This document shows, piece after piece, positions 10,101-18,457 of a DNA stretch of 64,000 nucleotides. The position numbers and the translations under genes were made by a program. Origin of the DNA: Enterobacillus tribolii. GTDB taxonomy: Bacteria; Pseudomonadota; Gammaproteobacteria; Enterobacterales; Enterobacteriaceae. The DNA lies in NCBI RefSeq assembly GCF_003363015.1, contig NZ_QRAP01000006.1, positions 1 through 64,000 of the forward strand. The letters are read 5' to 3'. Under the pieces are notes generated by a model. The model saw only the letters and a list, made by a program, of their open reading frames with translations. It had not been told where the DNA came from and searched no databases. The first letter of the stretch is position 1. Each line of letters begins with the position of its first letter.

Positions 10101-10385
10101 CGTCAGCGCAGCGAAGCGATGGTGGCATGGGCGCGCCAGCACCGTGACGATCCCGTGGACGCTGACTTCTTCGCCGTTTCCCTGCCGGACCTGATTGCGC
10201 TGGATGCATCCCCGGCAGAGCGCTATCAGCAACACTGCCTGTTTGTTGAGGCCCTGGGGCTGCTGGGTCTGGACGACGCAGCGGGATTCCGGCAAACGCT
10301 GGATGAATTGCTCCGGCGCAACCCGGCTCATGATAAGGCTCACCTGATACGTTTGGCGCAACAGGCCGGCGTATTCAAGCACTGA
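7107..10385 (+). CDS. Large DUF5107 domain protein with TPR repeats, probable carbohydrate-active protein
   Basis: 1092 aa, no signal peptide or membrane segment, so cytoplasmic. Residues about 20-340 match my recollection of DUF5107, a beta-rich domain with the galactose-mutarotase-like fold. It is dense in Trp, His and acidic residues (GGIEFNWPQHHRP, FLWWANPAVKGGDDHQSVFP, WGNCDFGLAWDRN). Residues about 450-1085 are a long array of TPR-like helical hairpins (ALELDPQDYRCNVALATLEY, ALALEPENPRLLFELD). It starts 118 bp from the divergent ROK gene, with GAGG placed before the ATG. It is the first gene of an operon with a sugar porter and an aldose epimerase, so a role in processing an imported sugar or glycoside is likely. 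No enzymatic activity is asserted. Confidence 0.85.
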   Translation: MYGEVKVWQEKITLPTYLTGAEDPNPMFLEKRVYQGSSGAVYPYGVIDTLTGECVDRDYQAVWMENDFIRIMLLPELGGRIQRAYDKVMQRDFVYYNEVVKPALVGLVGPWISGGIEFNWPQHHRPTTFMPVDVTFRTHDDGAQTVWLGEVEPMRGLQVMTGFTLYPDKALIEITGKVFNGNATPRHFLWWANPAVKGGDDHQSVFPPDVTAVYDHGKRDVSAFPIATGTYYKVDYSAGVDISRYKNVPVPTSYMADKSNYDFVGAYHHGEEGGLLHVADHHISPGKKQWTWGNCDFGLAWDRNLTDNNGPYIELMTGVFTDNQPDFTWLAPYEEKVFVQNFLPYSRLGTLQNANTRVAVKLERENDRLSLGVYAIAPLEAATLLLENAAGQVFQESITLAPAQVWQRRIADNSADRLTLRIVDGEGQEVILYQEHIPQDVPLPDAATAPAKPEALTCCDELYFIGQHLEQYLHASRSPFDYYLRALELDPQDYRCNVALATLEYNRGDYEKTRRYADAALQRAHRWNKNPQNGQASLLRASANERSGHYDDAYDDYFKASWSGDCRDAAFYGLARLALRKGDAAQALAFVRQSLTFNGANNLAMGLQALCLHRLGQHEEAQAWLERCLKAYPLSYVLYYARYAITGSQPDEQELKRVTNDRGMNACVLAGWLLSFGQCREAADLLTLLDNQETLPLLFRAALEKDAALRAPLLVQAKQNFHLRVRFPNTLDEVDILRRLPDDGFAQYLLGCFFYSKRDYAQALACWQTTKEKLPDFAGVWRVLGIHAYNKLHDEALAESHLRQALALEPENPRLLFELDCLHKLRGTAPESRLQLLLERRDTALRRDDLTAELLSLLHIAGETAVAAEILQRRQFHPWEGGEGKVTGQYLINRQRRALALMAEGRYDAAVTLLDEALHYPLNLGEGRLVGQTDNDIWYLLAVCALRLGDRQRADDCLKQALRGEDSLSAGRYYNDQPVDYPFYQVMAMKLCGKDAAARQRSEAMVAWARQHRDDPVDADFFAVSLPDLIALDASPAERYQQHCLFVEALGLLGLDDAAGFRQTLDELLRRNPAHDKAHLIRLAQQAGVFKH

Positions 10386-10440
10386 CGGTCGGACGGGCCG
10401 TCAGGCCCGCCCTCTGCACAACCCTGCACGAGGAATAATA

Positions 10441-11877
10441 ATGAATAATACGCAGCAGCATCTCAACATGGGGTATGTCTGGATGATATGCCTGGTCGCC
10501 GCCTGCGGCGGCTTACTGTTCGGCTATGACTGGGTGGTCATTGGCGGAGCAAAACCCTTTTATGAAGCCTATTTCAACATCACCGATCCTGCGATGTCCG
10601 GCTGGGCGATGAGCTCCGCGCTTGCCGGTTGTGTATTGGGCGCACTGATCGCCGGCTGGAGCGCCGACAAATTCGGCCGCCGCCTGCCGTTGATTCTGGC
10701 AGCGATTTTGTTCAGCGCGTCAGCCTGGGGCACCGCCGTTGCTACCAACTTTGACTGGTTTGTGTTTTACCGTATCGTCGGCGGCGTGGGAATCGGGCTT
10801 GCTTCCGCCCTCAGCCCGATGTACATCGCCGAGGTCAGCCCGGCGGAAAAACGCGGGAAATTTGTTGCCGTTAACCAGTTAACTATCGTAATTGGCGTAC
10901 TGGCTGCACAACTGGTGAACCTGATGATTGCAGAACCCGTCGCCTCTTCCGCCACGATGAATGACATTTTGCAGAGCTGGAACGGTCAGATGGGATGGCG
11001 CTGGATGTTTGGGGCAGAACTGGTACCGGCGCTGGCGTTTCTGATCCTGATGTTTTTTGTGCCGGAATCACCCCGCTGGCTGGCAAAAGCGGGGCGGATG
11101 GAAAAGGCGGAACAGACGTTGCGGCGTATCGGCACCGCGCACTATGCCAGCGCTACGCTGAGCGAGATTCGCCAAACGCTCGGTAACGATACCCGTAAAG
11201 TCGCCATTGGCGAACTGTTCAGCGCCAGGGTGCGTCCCGTCTTACTGATCGGGATCGTACTGGCGGTTTTCCAGCAATGGTGCGGAATTAACGTCATTTT
11301 CAACTATGCGCAGGAGATTTTTGCTTCCGCCGGATTTGATATTAACAGTACGCTGAAATCCATCGTGGCGACCGGGCTGATTAACCTGATTTTTACCATC
11401 GTGGCACTGCCGCTGGTGGACAAGCTCGGACGGCGTAAGCTGATGCTGCTGGGGGCTTCCGGCCTGACGATCATCTATGTGCTGATTGCGCTGGCTTACG
11501 GCATGGGCATTCTGGGGCTGCCGGTGCTGATCCTGGTTTTGGCGGCGATTGCGATTTATGCCCTGACGCTGGCGCCGGTAACCTGGGTACTGCTGGCGGA
11601 AATTTTCCCCAACCGGGTGCGCGGCCTGGCGATGTCATTGGGAACGCTGGCGTTATGGATCGCCTGCTTCCTGCTGACGTACACCTTCCCGCTGCTGAAT
11701 GCAGGGCTGGGCGCTTCGGGCAGCTTCCTGCTGTATGGCGTGATTTGCGCATTGGGTTTCCTGTTTGTACTGCGCAAGGTGCCGGAAACCAAAGGCGTCA
11801 CGCTGGAAGTGCTGGAGCAGCGCCTGGCTTCCGCTAACCGCGGCGCTACGCAACCGGCGGAACGTGCGGCATCATGA
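10441..11877 (+). CDS. MFS sugar porter family permease
   Basis: 478 aa inner-membrane protein with about 12 hydrophobic segments. Sugar-porter (SP) subfamily signatures are clear: DKFGRR between TM2 and TM3, PESPRWL before the central loop, DKLGRRK between TM8 and TM9, and VPETKGVTLE at the C terminus. An enlarged loop near residues 163-185 resembles that of XylE/IolT-type proton-sugar symporters. It lies 55 bp after the DUF5107 gene and overlaps the epimerase gene by 4 bp (ATGA), so the three genes are one operon. The expected substrate is a monosaccharide, polyol or small glycoside; sequence alone does not decide. Confidence 0.92.
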   Translation: MNNTQQHLNMGYVWMICLVAACGGLLFGYDWVVIGGAKPFYEAYFNITDPAMSGWAMSSALAGCVLGALIAGWSADKFGRRLPLILAAILFSASAWGTAVATNFDWFVFYRIVGGVGIGLASALSPMYIAEVSPAEKRGKFVAVNQLTIVIGVLAAQLVNLMIAEPVASSATMNDILQSWNGQMGWRWMFGAELVPALAFLILMFFVPESPRWLAKAGRMEKAEQTLRRIGTAHYASATLSEIRQTLGNDTRKVAIGELFSARVRPVLLIGIVLAVFQQWCGINVIFNYAQEIFASAGFDINSTLKSIVATGLINLIFTIVALPLVDKLGRRKLMLLGASGLTIIYVLIALAYGMGILGLPVLILVLAAIAIYALTLAPVTWVLLAEIFPNRVRGLAMSLGTLALWIACFLLTYTFPLLNAGLGASGSFLLYGVICALGFLFVLRKVPETKGVTLEVLEQRLASANRGATQPAERAAS

Positions 11878-12740
11878 CGAACGTCTATACCCTTGTTAAC
11901 CCGCAGTTTCGGCTGCGGGTGACGCCGGACTCCGCGGCGTTGCTCAGCTTCGAGCGTCTGGCGGACGCGCTGCCGCTGTTACGCCCCCGGGAGGCGGCAA
12001 CGGGGTGGCACCCGGGCGAAAGCGCCTGTTTCCCGATGCTGCCGGTCGCAAACCGGGTACGGGATAACCGGTTTACCTGCAATGGCAGGGAGATTCTGCT
12101 GCCGGGCAGTCCGCTGGACCCGCATTTTTTTCTGCATGGCGACGGCTGGATACAGCGCTGGCAGCTTCAGACCCTCGGAGCAGAGCGCATCGTTCTGGAG
12201 TTGAGGATTCAGCATGAGTGCGGCTTTGACTATGCGGCGCGTATTGTTTACCGGCTGACGGAGCGGGGGATGGCGGCGAGTCTCAGCCTGCGTCACTGCG
12301 GCGCAGAACCGATGCTGTACGGCGCCGGATTCCACCCTTTTTTCACCCTGTGGCGTGATACGACGCTGCGCTTCAGCGCATCCGGCTACTGGCCTGAAGA
12401 TGAAAACCATCTGCCGCAGGAATGGTGCGGTATGTTCCCCGATGAGGCGGATTTTCGCCGGGGGAAGCGACCGCCGCGCAGTTGGCTGAATATTGGTTAT
12501 TCCGGCTGGGCCGGAGAAGCGGTGATGCAGACGCCTTCACGCAATTTGTGCCTGAGGTTGCGCAGCCAGACGCCATACCTGATGCTTTATCAGGACGGAG
12601 AAGGGGGGGTTATCTGCCTGGAGCCGCAGAGCCATCCGGTGGATGCGCATCATATGCCGGGAAACCCGGGGCTGGTGATGCTGGGAAAAGGAGAGACGCT
12701 GCATTTTTCCATGCAGATTCTGGCAGAGGACATCACCTGA
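11874..12740 (+). CDS. Aldose 1-epimerase (GalM-like mutarotase)
   Basis: 288 aa cytoplasmic protein of the GalM/YeaD-like mutarotase family, which interconverts alpha and beta anomers of sugars. The catalytic pattern is present: His in FFLHGDGW (about residue 84), His in GFHPFFTL (about 150) and the general-base Glu in ICLEPQSHPVDA (about 252). The start codon overlaps the permease stop codon (ATGA), implying coupled translation. It is somewhat shorter than classical GalM (about 345 aa), as in the uncharacterised short-form subfamily. Its presence implies that the imported or released sugar is an aldose used in one anomeric form. Confidence 0.88.
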   Translation: MTNVYTLVNPQFRLRVTPDSAALLSFERLADALPLLRPREAATGWHPGESACFPMLPVANRVRDNRFTCNGREILLPGSPLDPHFFLHGDGWIQRWQLQTLGAERIVLELRIQHECGFDYAARIVYRLTERGMAASLSLRHCGAEPMLYGAGFHPFFTLWRDTTLRFSASGYWPEDENHLPQEWCGMFPDEADFRRGKRPPRSWLNIGYSGWAGEAVMQTPSRNLCLRLRSQTPYLMLYQDGEGGVICLEPQSHPVDAHHMPGNPGLVMLGKGETLHFSMQILAEDIT

Positions 12741-12747
12741 AGAGGAG

Positions 12748-12772
12748 CCGCCGGCGCGCGTTGCGCCGACGG
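12748..12772. terminator. Hairpin between convergent epimerase and hmp genes
   Basis: GC-rich stem CCGCCGGCGC / GCGCCGACGG with one mismatch and a GCGTT loop, lying exactly between two convergent stop codons. On the plus strand it is followed by a short TTT. It probably serves both genes. Confidence 0.6.
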
Positions 12773-12781
12773 TTTAGCCGG

Positions 12782-13960
12782 TTACAGCACCTTGTGCGGG
12801 CCGAAACACTCATAGTGCAACTGTTCCGGCGCAATACCCATATCCAAAAGCTGGCGGGCGACAAACTGCATAAAACCGACCGGGCCGCAGAAATAGTAGT
12901 GCATATCCGGCGTTTTCAACCGATCGCCGACCAGGCTCAAATCCATCAGGCCGGCATGTTCCGATACGTTCTGCGGCTGTGACTCACGCAGCCAGCTATG
13001 GCAGGTTAAGCCGGGCAGCTCTTCAGCCAACGTTTTCACTTCTTGGGTAAACGCCCGCGCCTGAGCGTTTTCCGCCGCATGCAGCCACAGGATTTCTCCC
13101 TGATGTTTACGCTGGTGCAGGGTATGCAACATCGCCAGCATCGGCGTTTGTCCGACGCCTGCGGAAATCAGCGCTACCGGCGCATCCTTTTCAATCGTCA
13201 GGAAGAAATCGCCATGCGGCGGCGCGAGTTGCAGCGTATCGCCTTCCTGAACAGTATTATGCAGGTAGTTAGAAACCAGCCCCTGATCTTCACGCTTCAC
13301 CGCGATGCGATAGTAACGGCCGTTGGGCGCGGTCGTCAGGGAATACTGGCGGATTTCCTGATGCGGCAGACTGGGATGATTGATATACACGGCGATGTAT
13401 TGGCCCGGCTGATATGCCGGCAGGTGATCGCCGTCCTGAGGCTCTAGCGTAAAGCTGGTGATGCAGTCGCTCTGTGATTCCTTGCTGACCACCCTGAAGG
13501 CCCGCAGGCCGCGCCACCCGCCGGCAGTGGACTCGCTTTCCTGATAGATCTGCTCTTCCCGCTGAATGAACACGTCCGCCAGCACGCCATAAGCCCTTCC
13601 CCAGGCATCCAGCACCTCCTGACCCGGATTCAGCATTTCTTCCAGCGTCTTCAGCAAATGGTGACCCACAATCTGATACTGATCCGGCTTGATGGTGAAG
13701 CTGGCGTGCTTCTGCGCGATGCGTTCCACCGCGGGCAGCAGGGCCGGTAAGTTGTCGATGTTGGCTGCATAAGCGCTGATGGCGTTAAACAACGCTTCGC
13801 GCTGGTTGCCGTTACGCTGGTTGCTCATGTTGAAAATGTCTTTCAACTCGGGGTTATGGTGAAACATGCGATCGTAAAAGTGCGCCGTCAGGGCCGGACC
13901 GGTTTCGGCCAGTGCCGGGAGCGTGGATTTAACGATGGCGATAGTTTGTTCATCCAGCAT
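12782..13960 (-). CDS. hmp: Flavohaemoprotein, nitric oxide dioxygenase
   Basis: Converts NO and O2 to nitrate using NAD(P)H; the main aerobic NO detoxifier. The 392 aa protein has an N-terminal globin domain (about 1-138; distal Tyr in HFYDRMF, proximal His in [10 protein letters not shown]). A ferredoxin-reductase-like FAD domain ([21 protein letters not shown]) and an NAD-binding domain ([23 protein letters not shown]) follow. The C terminus [10 protein letters not shown] matches E. coli Hmp. SD AAGGATG precedes the ATG. It is divergent from glyA, as in E. coli, and a strong NsrR-like operator lies 32 bp upstream of the start. Confidence 0.97.
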   Translation of the reverse strand: MLDEQTIAIVKSTLPALAETGPALTAHFYDRMFHHNPELKDIFNMSNQRNGNQREALFNAISAYAANIDNLPALLPAVERIAQKHASFTIKPDQYQIVGHHLLKTLEEMLNPGQEVLDAWGRAYGVLADVFIQREEQIYQESESTAGGWRGLRAFRVVSKESQSDCITSFTLEPQDGDHLPAYQPGQYIAVYINHPSLPHQEIRQYSLTTAPNGRYYRIAVKREDQGLVSNYLHNTVQEGDTLQLAPPHGDFFLTIEKDAPVALISAGVGQTPMLAMLHTLHQRKHQGEILWLHAAENAQARAFTQEVKTLAEELPGLTCHSWLRESQPQNVSEHAGLMDLSLVGDRLKTPDMHYYFCGPVGFMQFVARQLLDMGIAPEQLHYECFGPHKVL

Positions 13961-13991
13961 GGGATCATCCTTCTGAAGGTGTGTGCAGCTA

Positions 13992-14014
13992 ATGTTGTAT
14001 TTTTAATGCATGTT
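13992..14014 (-). promoter_or_regulatory. Candidate NsrR operator upstream of hmp
   Basis: On the minus strand the 23 bases read AACATGCATTA, a single A, then AAATACAACAT. This fits the 11-1-11 NsrR motif (AAGATGCATTT and its mirror); by my count 17 of 23 bases match the E. coli hmp operator as I recall it. It sits 32 bp before the hmp start, where an NO-sensing repressor would block the promoter. The rest of the 338-bp hmp-glyA gap is AT-rich up to about 14110 and holds the two divergent promoters and the PurR-like box at 14151. Confidence 0.65.
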
Positions 14015-14150
14015 ATTGGGTTTTATCATTGATGTAAATCCCCGTTTAACGTAATGTCATTTCCTGATGAAAAAACAGCATGTTGAAGATGAAGAAAATA
14101 CAGGTGGAAACCGACTTTCCATGAAGGAACAAACCCTTGTCTCTCCTGCT

Positions 14151-14166
14151 TGCCAATCGTTTGCGT
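14151..14166 (+). promoter_or_regulatory. Candidate PurR box upstream of glyA
   Basis: TGCCAATCGTTTGCGT, about 130 bp before the glyA start, matches the right half of the PurR palindrome (CGTTTGCGT) fully and the left half partly, about 11 of 15 defined bases. E. coli glyA is known to be PurR-regulated. The site is a prediction from sequence only. Confidence 0.5.
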
Positions 14167-14298
14167 AAAAAGCTGGTTTTAGGTCTATCGTCGCAGGGGG
14201 AAAACATATTACACTGTTGGGCAGTTATCTGACGGCGGCCATTTTTGTCGTTGGAATGTGTATTGGTCAATTCAGGTTAGCTGAGTCAGGAGAAGCGG

Positions 14299-15552
<1,254 letters not shown>

Positions 15553-15577
15553 CGCAGCATTCTGACTGACCATGAAG

Positions 15578-15602
15578 CGGCCCCAAAACGGGGCCGTTTT
15601 TT
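15578..15602. terminator. Terminator between glyA and csiE
   Basis: Stem CGGCCCC / GGGGCCG with an AAAAC loop, followed by TTTTTT. It overlaps the end of the convergent csiE gene by two bases, so it ends glyA and probably csiE reads into it. Confidence 0.9.
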
Positions 15603-16626
15603 ATTTCTCCTGCACCACGCCTTCCTGCATCAGCCAGGCGCCGAAGGTTATCGCCACCAGGCACAACTCTTCCTCCGGGATGCGCAGCCCGTAGGTTTGC
15701 TCCAGATCTTTCAGCGCCTGACGGGTGACGGAAAGCAATCCGGGATAAAGCTGCTCAATTTCGTTGAGTAACGGGTTATCAATCTTCAGTTCAAACAGGC
15801 AGCGTTCAATTGCCGCACCCATGTGGGCGAACAGGCGCTGGCGCAGCGTTTCCCGCTGGCTGAAATGGCAGCCGGTTAATATCTCCACCCGATCGATAAC
15901 GCGCTCAATCTGCCCCATCAGCCGTTGTTCACTCTCCGGGGCGGCGGGGGAATAGCAGTAGGTTTTGATTACGGAGAGGATAAATGTAATAAAATCACAT
16001 TCGTCTGCGAAACGTTCCCGGCCAAGGGGGCCGAATGTGCTGCGGCATAACTGCCGGGCGAGGGCATATTCCGGTTTTTGCCGCAGCCATTTTTGCTGTG
16101 CGGGAGCGAACGTATGCAGCGTTCCGGTTTGATGCTGGCAATGAGCGTGCTGATAATGGCAATAATGTAAAAAGTGCAGGATAAACTGACGGTTGTGTTC
16201 GCTAAAGGTGCGTTGTAGCGGGCGTTCGGCGTCGGTGAGAAGGGTATTGATCTGCCGCGAATGATAAACCGTATCCCAGTGCCCGTGGCAGGTATTCAGG
16301 CGGGGAATAAACAGCGTTTCCACGCCGTTGGGCGTCAGGCGCAGCGCCCGCCTCAGCCAGTGAATCAGGCATTGGCGCCGGTCATACAGGCTGCCTTCGA
16401 GCTGATATTCATCGGGCGTCGGGCTGGTGATATGCAGGGCGTGGAAATGCGCGATCTCATGATTAACGTCAGCGACATCCTGGCGTGAAACGTCGGGCGA
16501 AACGCGGTTTATCCGGCTGAGCGCGCAAAGCCCGACCGGAGCTGAGGGGGTAAACAGCAGCAGCATCAGGTGACAACGCCGCTGTTGTGCCGAGAGCTCA
16601 GGCACGGCCGGGGTGTCTAAACTCAT
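15601..16626 (-). CDS. csiE: CsiE-like PRD-domain protein, short form
   Basis: 341 aa, similar to the stationary-phase-inducible protein CsiE. The opening region SAQQRRCHLML, the central SEHNRQFILHFLHYCHYQH and the PRD-like C terminus (CLFELKIDNPLLNEIEQLYP, EEELCLVAITFGAWLM) align with E. coli CsiE as I recall it. The E. coli protein continues for about 85 residues with an EIIB/receiver-like segment after GAWLMQE; here the frame stops six codons later and runs straight into the glyA terminator, so that domain is missing. Its position beside glyA/hmp is conserved. Function is unknown; PRD domains usually accept phosphate from the PTS protein HPr. Confidence 0.85.
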   Translation of the reverse strand: MSLDTPAVPELSAQQRRCHLMLLLFTPSAPVGLCALSRINRVSPDVSRQDVADVNHEIAHFHALHITSPTPDEYQLEGSLYDRRQCLIHWLRRALRLTPNGVETLFIPRLNTCHGHWDTVYHSRQINTLLTDAERPLQRTFSEHNRQFILHFLHYCHYQHAHCQHQTGTLHTFAPAQQKWLRQKPEYALARQLCRSTFGPLGRERFADECDFITFILSVIKTYCYSPAAPESEQRLMGQIERVIDRVEILTGCHFSQRETLRQRLFAHMGAAIERCLFELKIDNPLLNEIEQLYPGLLSVTRQALKDLEQTYGLRIPEEELCLVAITFGAWLMQEGVVQEK

Positions 16627-16787
16627 GTTTGCTCGCTCGTGAAGGTAAAAGAAGTCATCTGTCGTTGGCTAAGAATAGCAAAACTGTGGCAACCTGCCGG
16701 ACATTACTCCATGATTTTCCGGTTTTGTGACGCAGAAAAAACTGAAAATTGATTTGTTGTTATTGGGTTTTTCCTCAGGAGGTGAAA

Positions 16788-16811
16788 ATGAAGGGTATTT
16801 ATGCTGCATAA
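16788..16811 (+). CDS. Possible 7-codon upstream ORF overlapping the DUF1007 gene start
   Basis: ATG AAG GGT ATT TAT GCT GCA TAA follows the best Shine-Dalgarno in the region (AGGAGGTG, 5 bases before the ATG). It ends out of frame inside the next gene, whose ATG at 16801 has only a weak AAGG. It may be a regulatory leader peptide that couples translation, or a trace of an altered start. Peptide would be MKGIYAA. Evidence is limited to SD strength and spacing. Confidence 0.3.
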   Translation: MKGIYAA

Positions 16812-17433
16812 GGGCGTGATGCTCATTTGGGTGTGGCTGGCGTGCTGCGGCATGGCCTGTGCGCACCCCCACAGCTTTATAAACATGCAGGCCAGCCTGG
16901 ACATTCAGGAAGGGCAACTGACCGGCATGAAAATGGAATGGGAGATGGATGAGATGACGTCCGCTGATCTGCTGTATGACGCAGGAGATGCGAAACCCGG
17001 TTCCGAGGTGTGGAAAAAACTGGCGGCGGAGGTGATGGCCAACGTGCTGGGCCAGCACTATTTTACCGAGGCATACCGTGACGGCCAGGCGCTGAAATAC
17101 CTTAACCGCCCGACCGAATACCGCTTATTCCGGAGCGGACACAAAGCGGTGCTGGAGTTCGTTCTTCCCTTCGCGCATCCCCAGCCGCTGAGCGGCGCGT
17201 TTTCTTTTATGACTTACGATCCGGCTTACTACGTCGACATGCGCTATCCGGATGCTAAGGCCGTGACGTTGCCCGCTGATGCGCCGCAGGGCTGTCAGCT
17301 TGAACTGTCGACGCCGCAGCCGGATAACGCATTGCGCACTTATGCGCTCAGCCTGGATAAAAACGACGCCCCGGAAGAAGACATGGAATTAGGTAAACAA
17401 TTTGCCCAGAAGGTGACGCTGCAATGCCGGTAA
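16801..17433 (+). CDS. DUF1007 family periplasmic protein, partner of a NicO metal transporter
   Basis: 210 aa with a Sec signal peptide (hydrophobic LIWVWLACCGMACA) and predicted cleavage just before HPHSFINM. The HPHxxI start of the mature protein is the DUF1007 hallmark and could bind metal. The body contains YFTEAYRDG and MTYDPAYYVDMRY, typical of the family. It overlaps the following NicO-type transporter gene by 10 bp, the arrangement generally seen for DUF1007 genes, so it likely acts as a periplasmic accessory in nickel, cobalt or other divalent metal transport. The start is uncertain because a stronger SD serves the out-of-frame ATG at 16788. Confidence 0.82.
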   Translation: MLHKGVMLIWVWLACCGMACAHPHSFINMQASLDIQEGQLTGMKMEWEMDEMTSADLLYDAGDAKPGSEVWKKLAAEVMANVLGQHYFTEAYRDGQALKYLNRPTEYRLFRSGHKAVLEFVLPFAHPQPLSGAFSFMTYDPAYYVDMRYPDAKAVTLPADAPQGCQLELSTPQPDNALRTYALSLDKNDAPEEDMELGKQFAQKVTLQCR

Positions 17434-18404
17434 GCGCCCGCCGGATGTTCATCGCCATTATGCTGTTGGCGGTGTGCGTGGCGCTGGTTTTCTTTATTCA
17501 GCATAACTGGGTGGTCTGGCAGCAGATCTCCGTCGATCTGCAACGGCGTTTGCATCAGGTGATGACGCTCTTGTTGCAGGAAGTCGGCGAGAATCGCCCG
17601 CGTGCGGGGATCACGCTGGCGGCATTCAGCTTTCTATACGGCGTTCTGCATGCCCTGGGGCCGGGGCACGGCAAAGTTATCATCATGACCTACCTGGCGA
17701 CGCACCCCTCGCGGCTGCGCGGGAGCCTGGCAATGACCCTGGCGGCTTCGCTGCTGCAGGGGATCGTGGCGATTGCGCTGGTGACGCTGGTGCTGGGCGT
17801 GCTGCAACTCTCGTCGCGGCTTCTCCATCAGAGCAGTTTCTGGCTGGAAAAGGGAAGCTATGTGCTGGTGATCCTGCTCGGCGCGATGCTGTGCCTGCGG
17901 GCGCTGAAGCAGGCTGTGGCGCTGCGGCGGCGCAATGCGGGGGGTATGCGCATCCGTACGCTGCGTCCTCTGGAAGAAGGGCATGTGCATGATGAAAACT
18001 GCGGTTGCGGTCATCAGCATGTTCCCAGCGCCCGGCAAACTGAAGCGGCGGTGTCCTGGCGCACCCGGCTCGCGGTTATCGTCGCGATGGGAATTCGCCC
18101 GTGCTCAGGCGCCATTCTGGTTTTGCTGTTCGCCAAGGTGATCGGTGTTTATGGCTGGGGCGTGGCGGCCGCGCTGGCGATGTCGGCGGGAACGGCTATG
18201 ACGATTTCCGGCATTGCGTTGCTGGTGCATGCGGCGCGCGGGCTGGCACAGCGCGTGGCGGCACAGAGCGGCAAAAAAACATCGGGGTATCTGCCGCTGC
18301 TGATCATACTGGCGGGCGGGATTATCCTGATCGTTGCCGGCGTTTTACTTTACCAGGGAGCGGTGCCGCCGGGCGGCGGAATCCGGCCATTTGGCCGCAG
18401 CTAG
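17424..18404 (+). CDS. NicO/RcnA-family nickel-cobalt transporter
   Basis: 326 aa inner-membrane protein with an N-terminal signal anchor and about 6-7 membrane segments. The NiCoT-like motif HALGPGHGK (about residue 72) follows SFLYGVL, and a second motif GIRPCSGAILVLLFAK (about 220) is typical of the NicO family. The cytoplasmic or periplasmic loop between them is rich in metal ligands (EEGHVHDENCGCGHQH, about 185-200). Family members include the RcnA nickel/cobalt exporter and uptake systems, so direction and metal are not decided by sequence. It is translationally coupled to the DUF1007 gene. Confidence 0.87.
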   Translation: MPVSARRMFIAIMLLAVCVALVFFIQHNWVVWQQISVDLQRRLHQVMTLLLQEVGENRPRAGITLAAFSFLYGVLHALGPGHGKVIIMTYLATHPSRLRGSLAMTLAASLLQGIVAIALVTLVLGVLQLSSRLLHQSSFWLEKGSYVLVILLGAMLCLRALKQAVALRRRNAGGMRIRTLRPLEEGHVHDENCGCGHQHVPSARQTEAAVSWRTRLAVIVAMGIRPCSGAILVLLFAKVIGVYGWGVAAALAMSAGTAMTISGIALLVHAARGLAQRVAAQSGKKTSGYLPLLIILAGGIILIVAGVLLYQGAVPPGGGIRPFGRS

Positions 18405-18415
18405 ATAAAAAAATA

Positions 18416-18432
18416 CCCGCCGGAAAGGCGGG
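18416..18432. terminator. Terminator between NicO gene and suhB
   Basis: Stem CCCGCC / GGCGGG with a GGAAA loop. An A run to its left gives a T tract on the minus strand, so it fits suhB best, and it lies between the two convergent stop codons. Confidence 0.75.
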
Positions 18433-18457
18433 CATTTCATCAATACGTTACTGACAA

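Noticed and set aside
5725-12781. Integrated element at tRNA-Asp
   Set aside because: There is no integrase, transposase or repeated tRNA end, and base composition of the cassette resembles its neighbours; kept only as a hotspot hypothesis.
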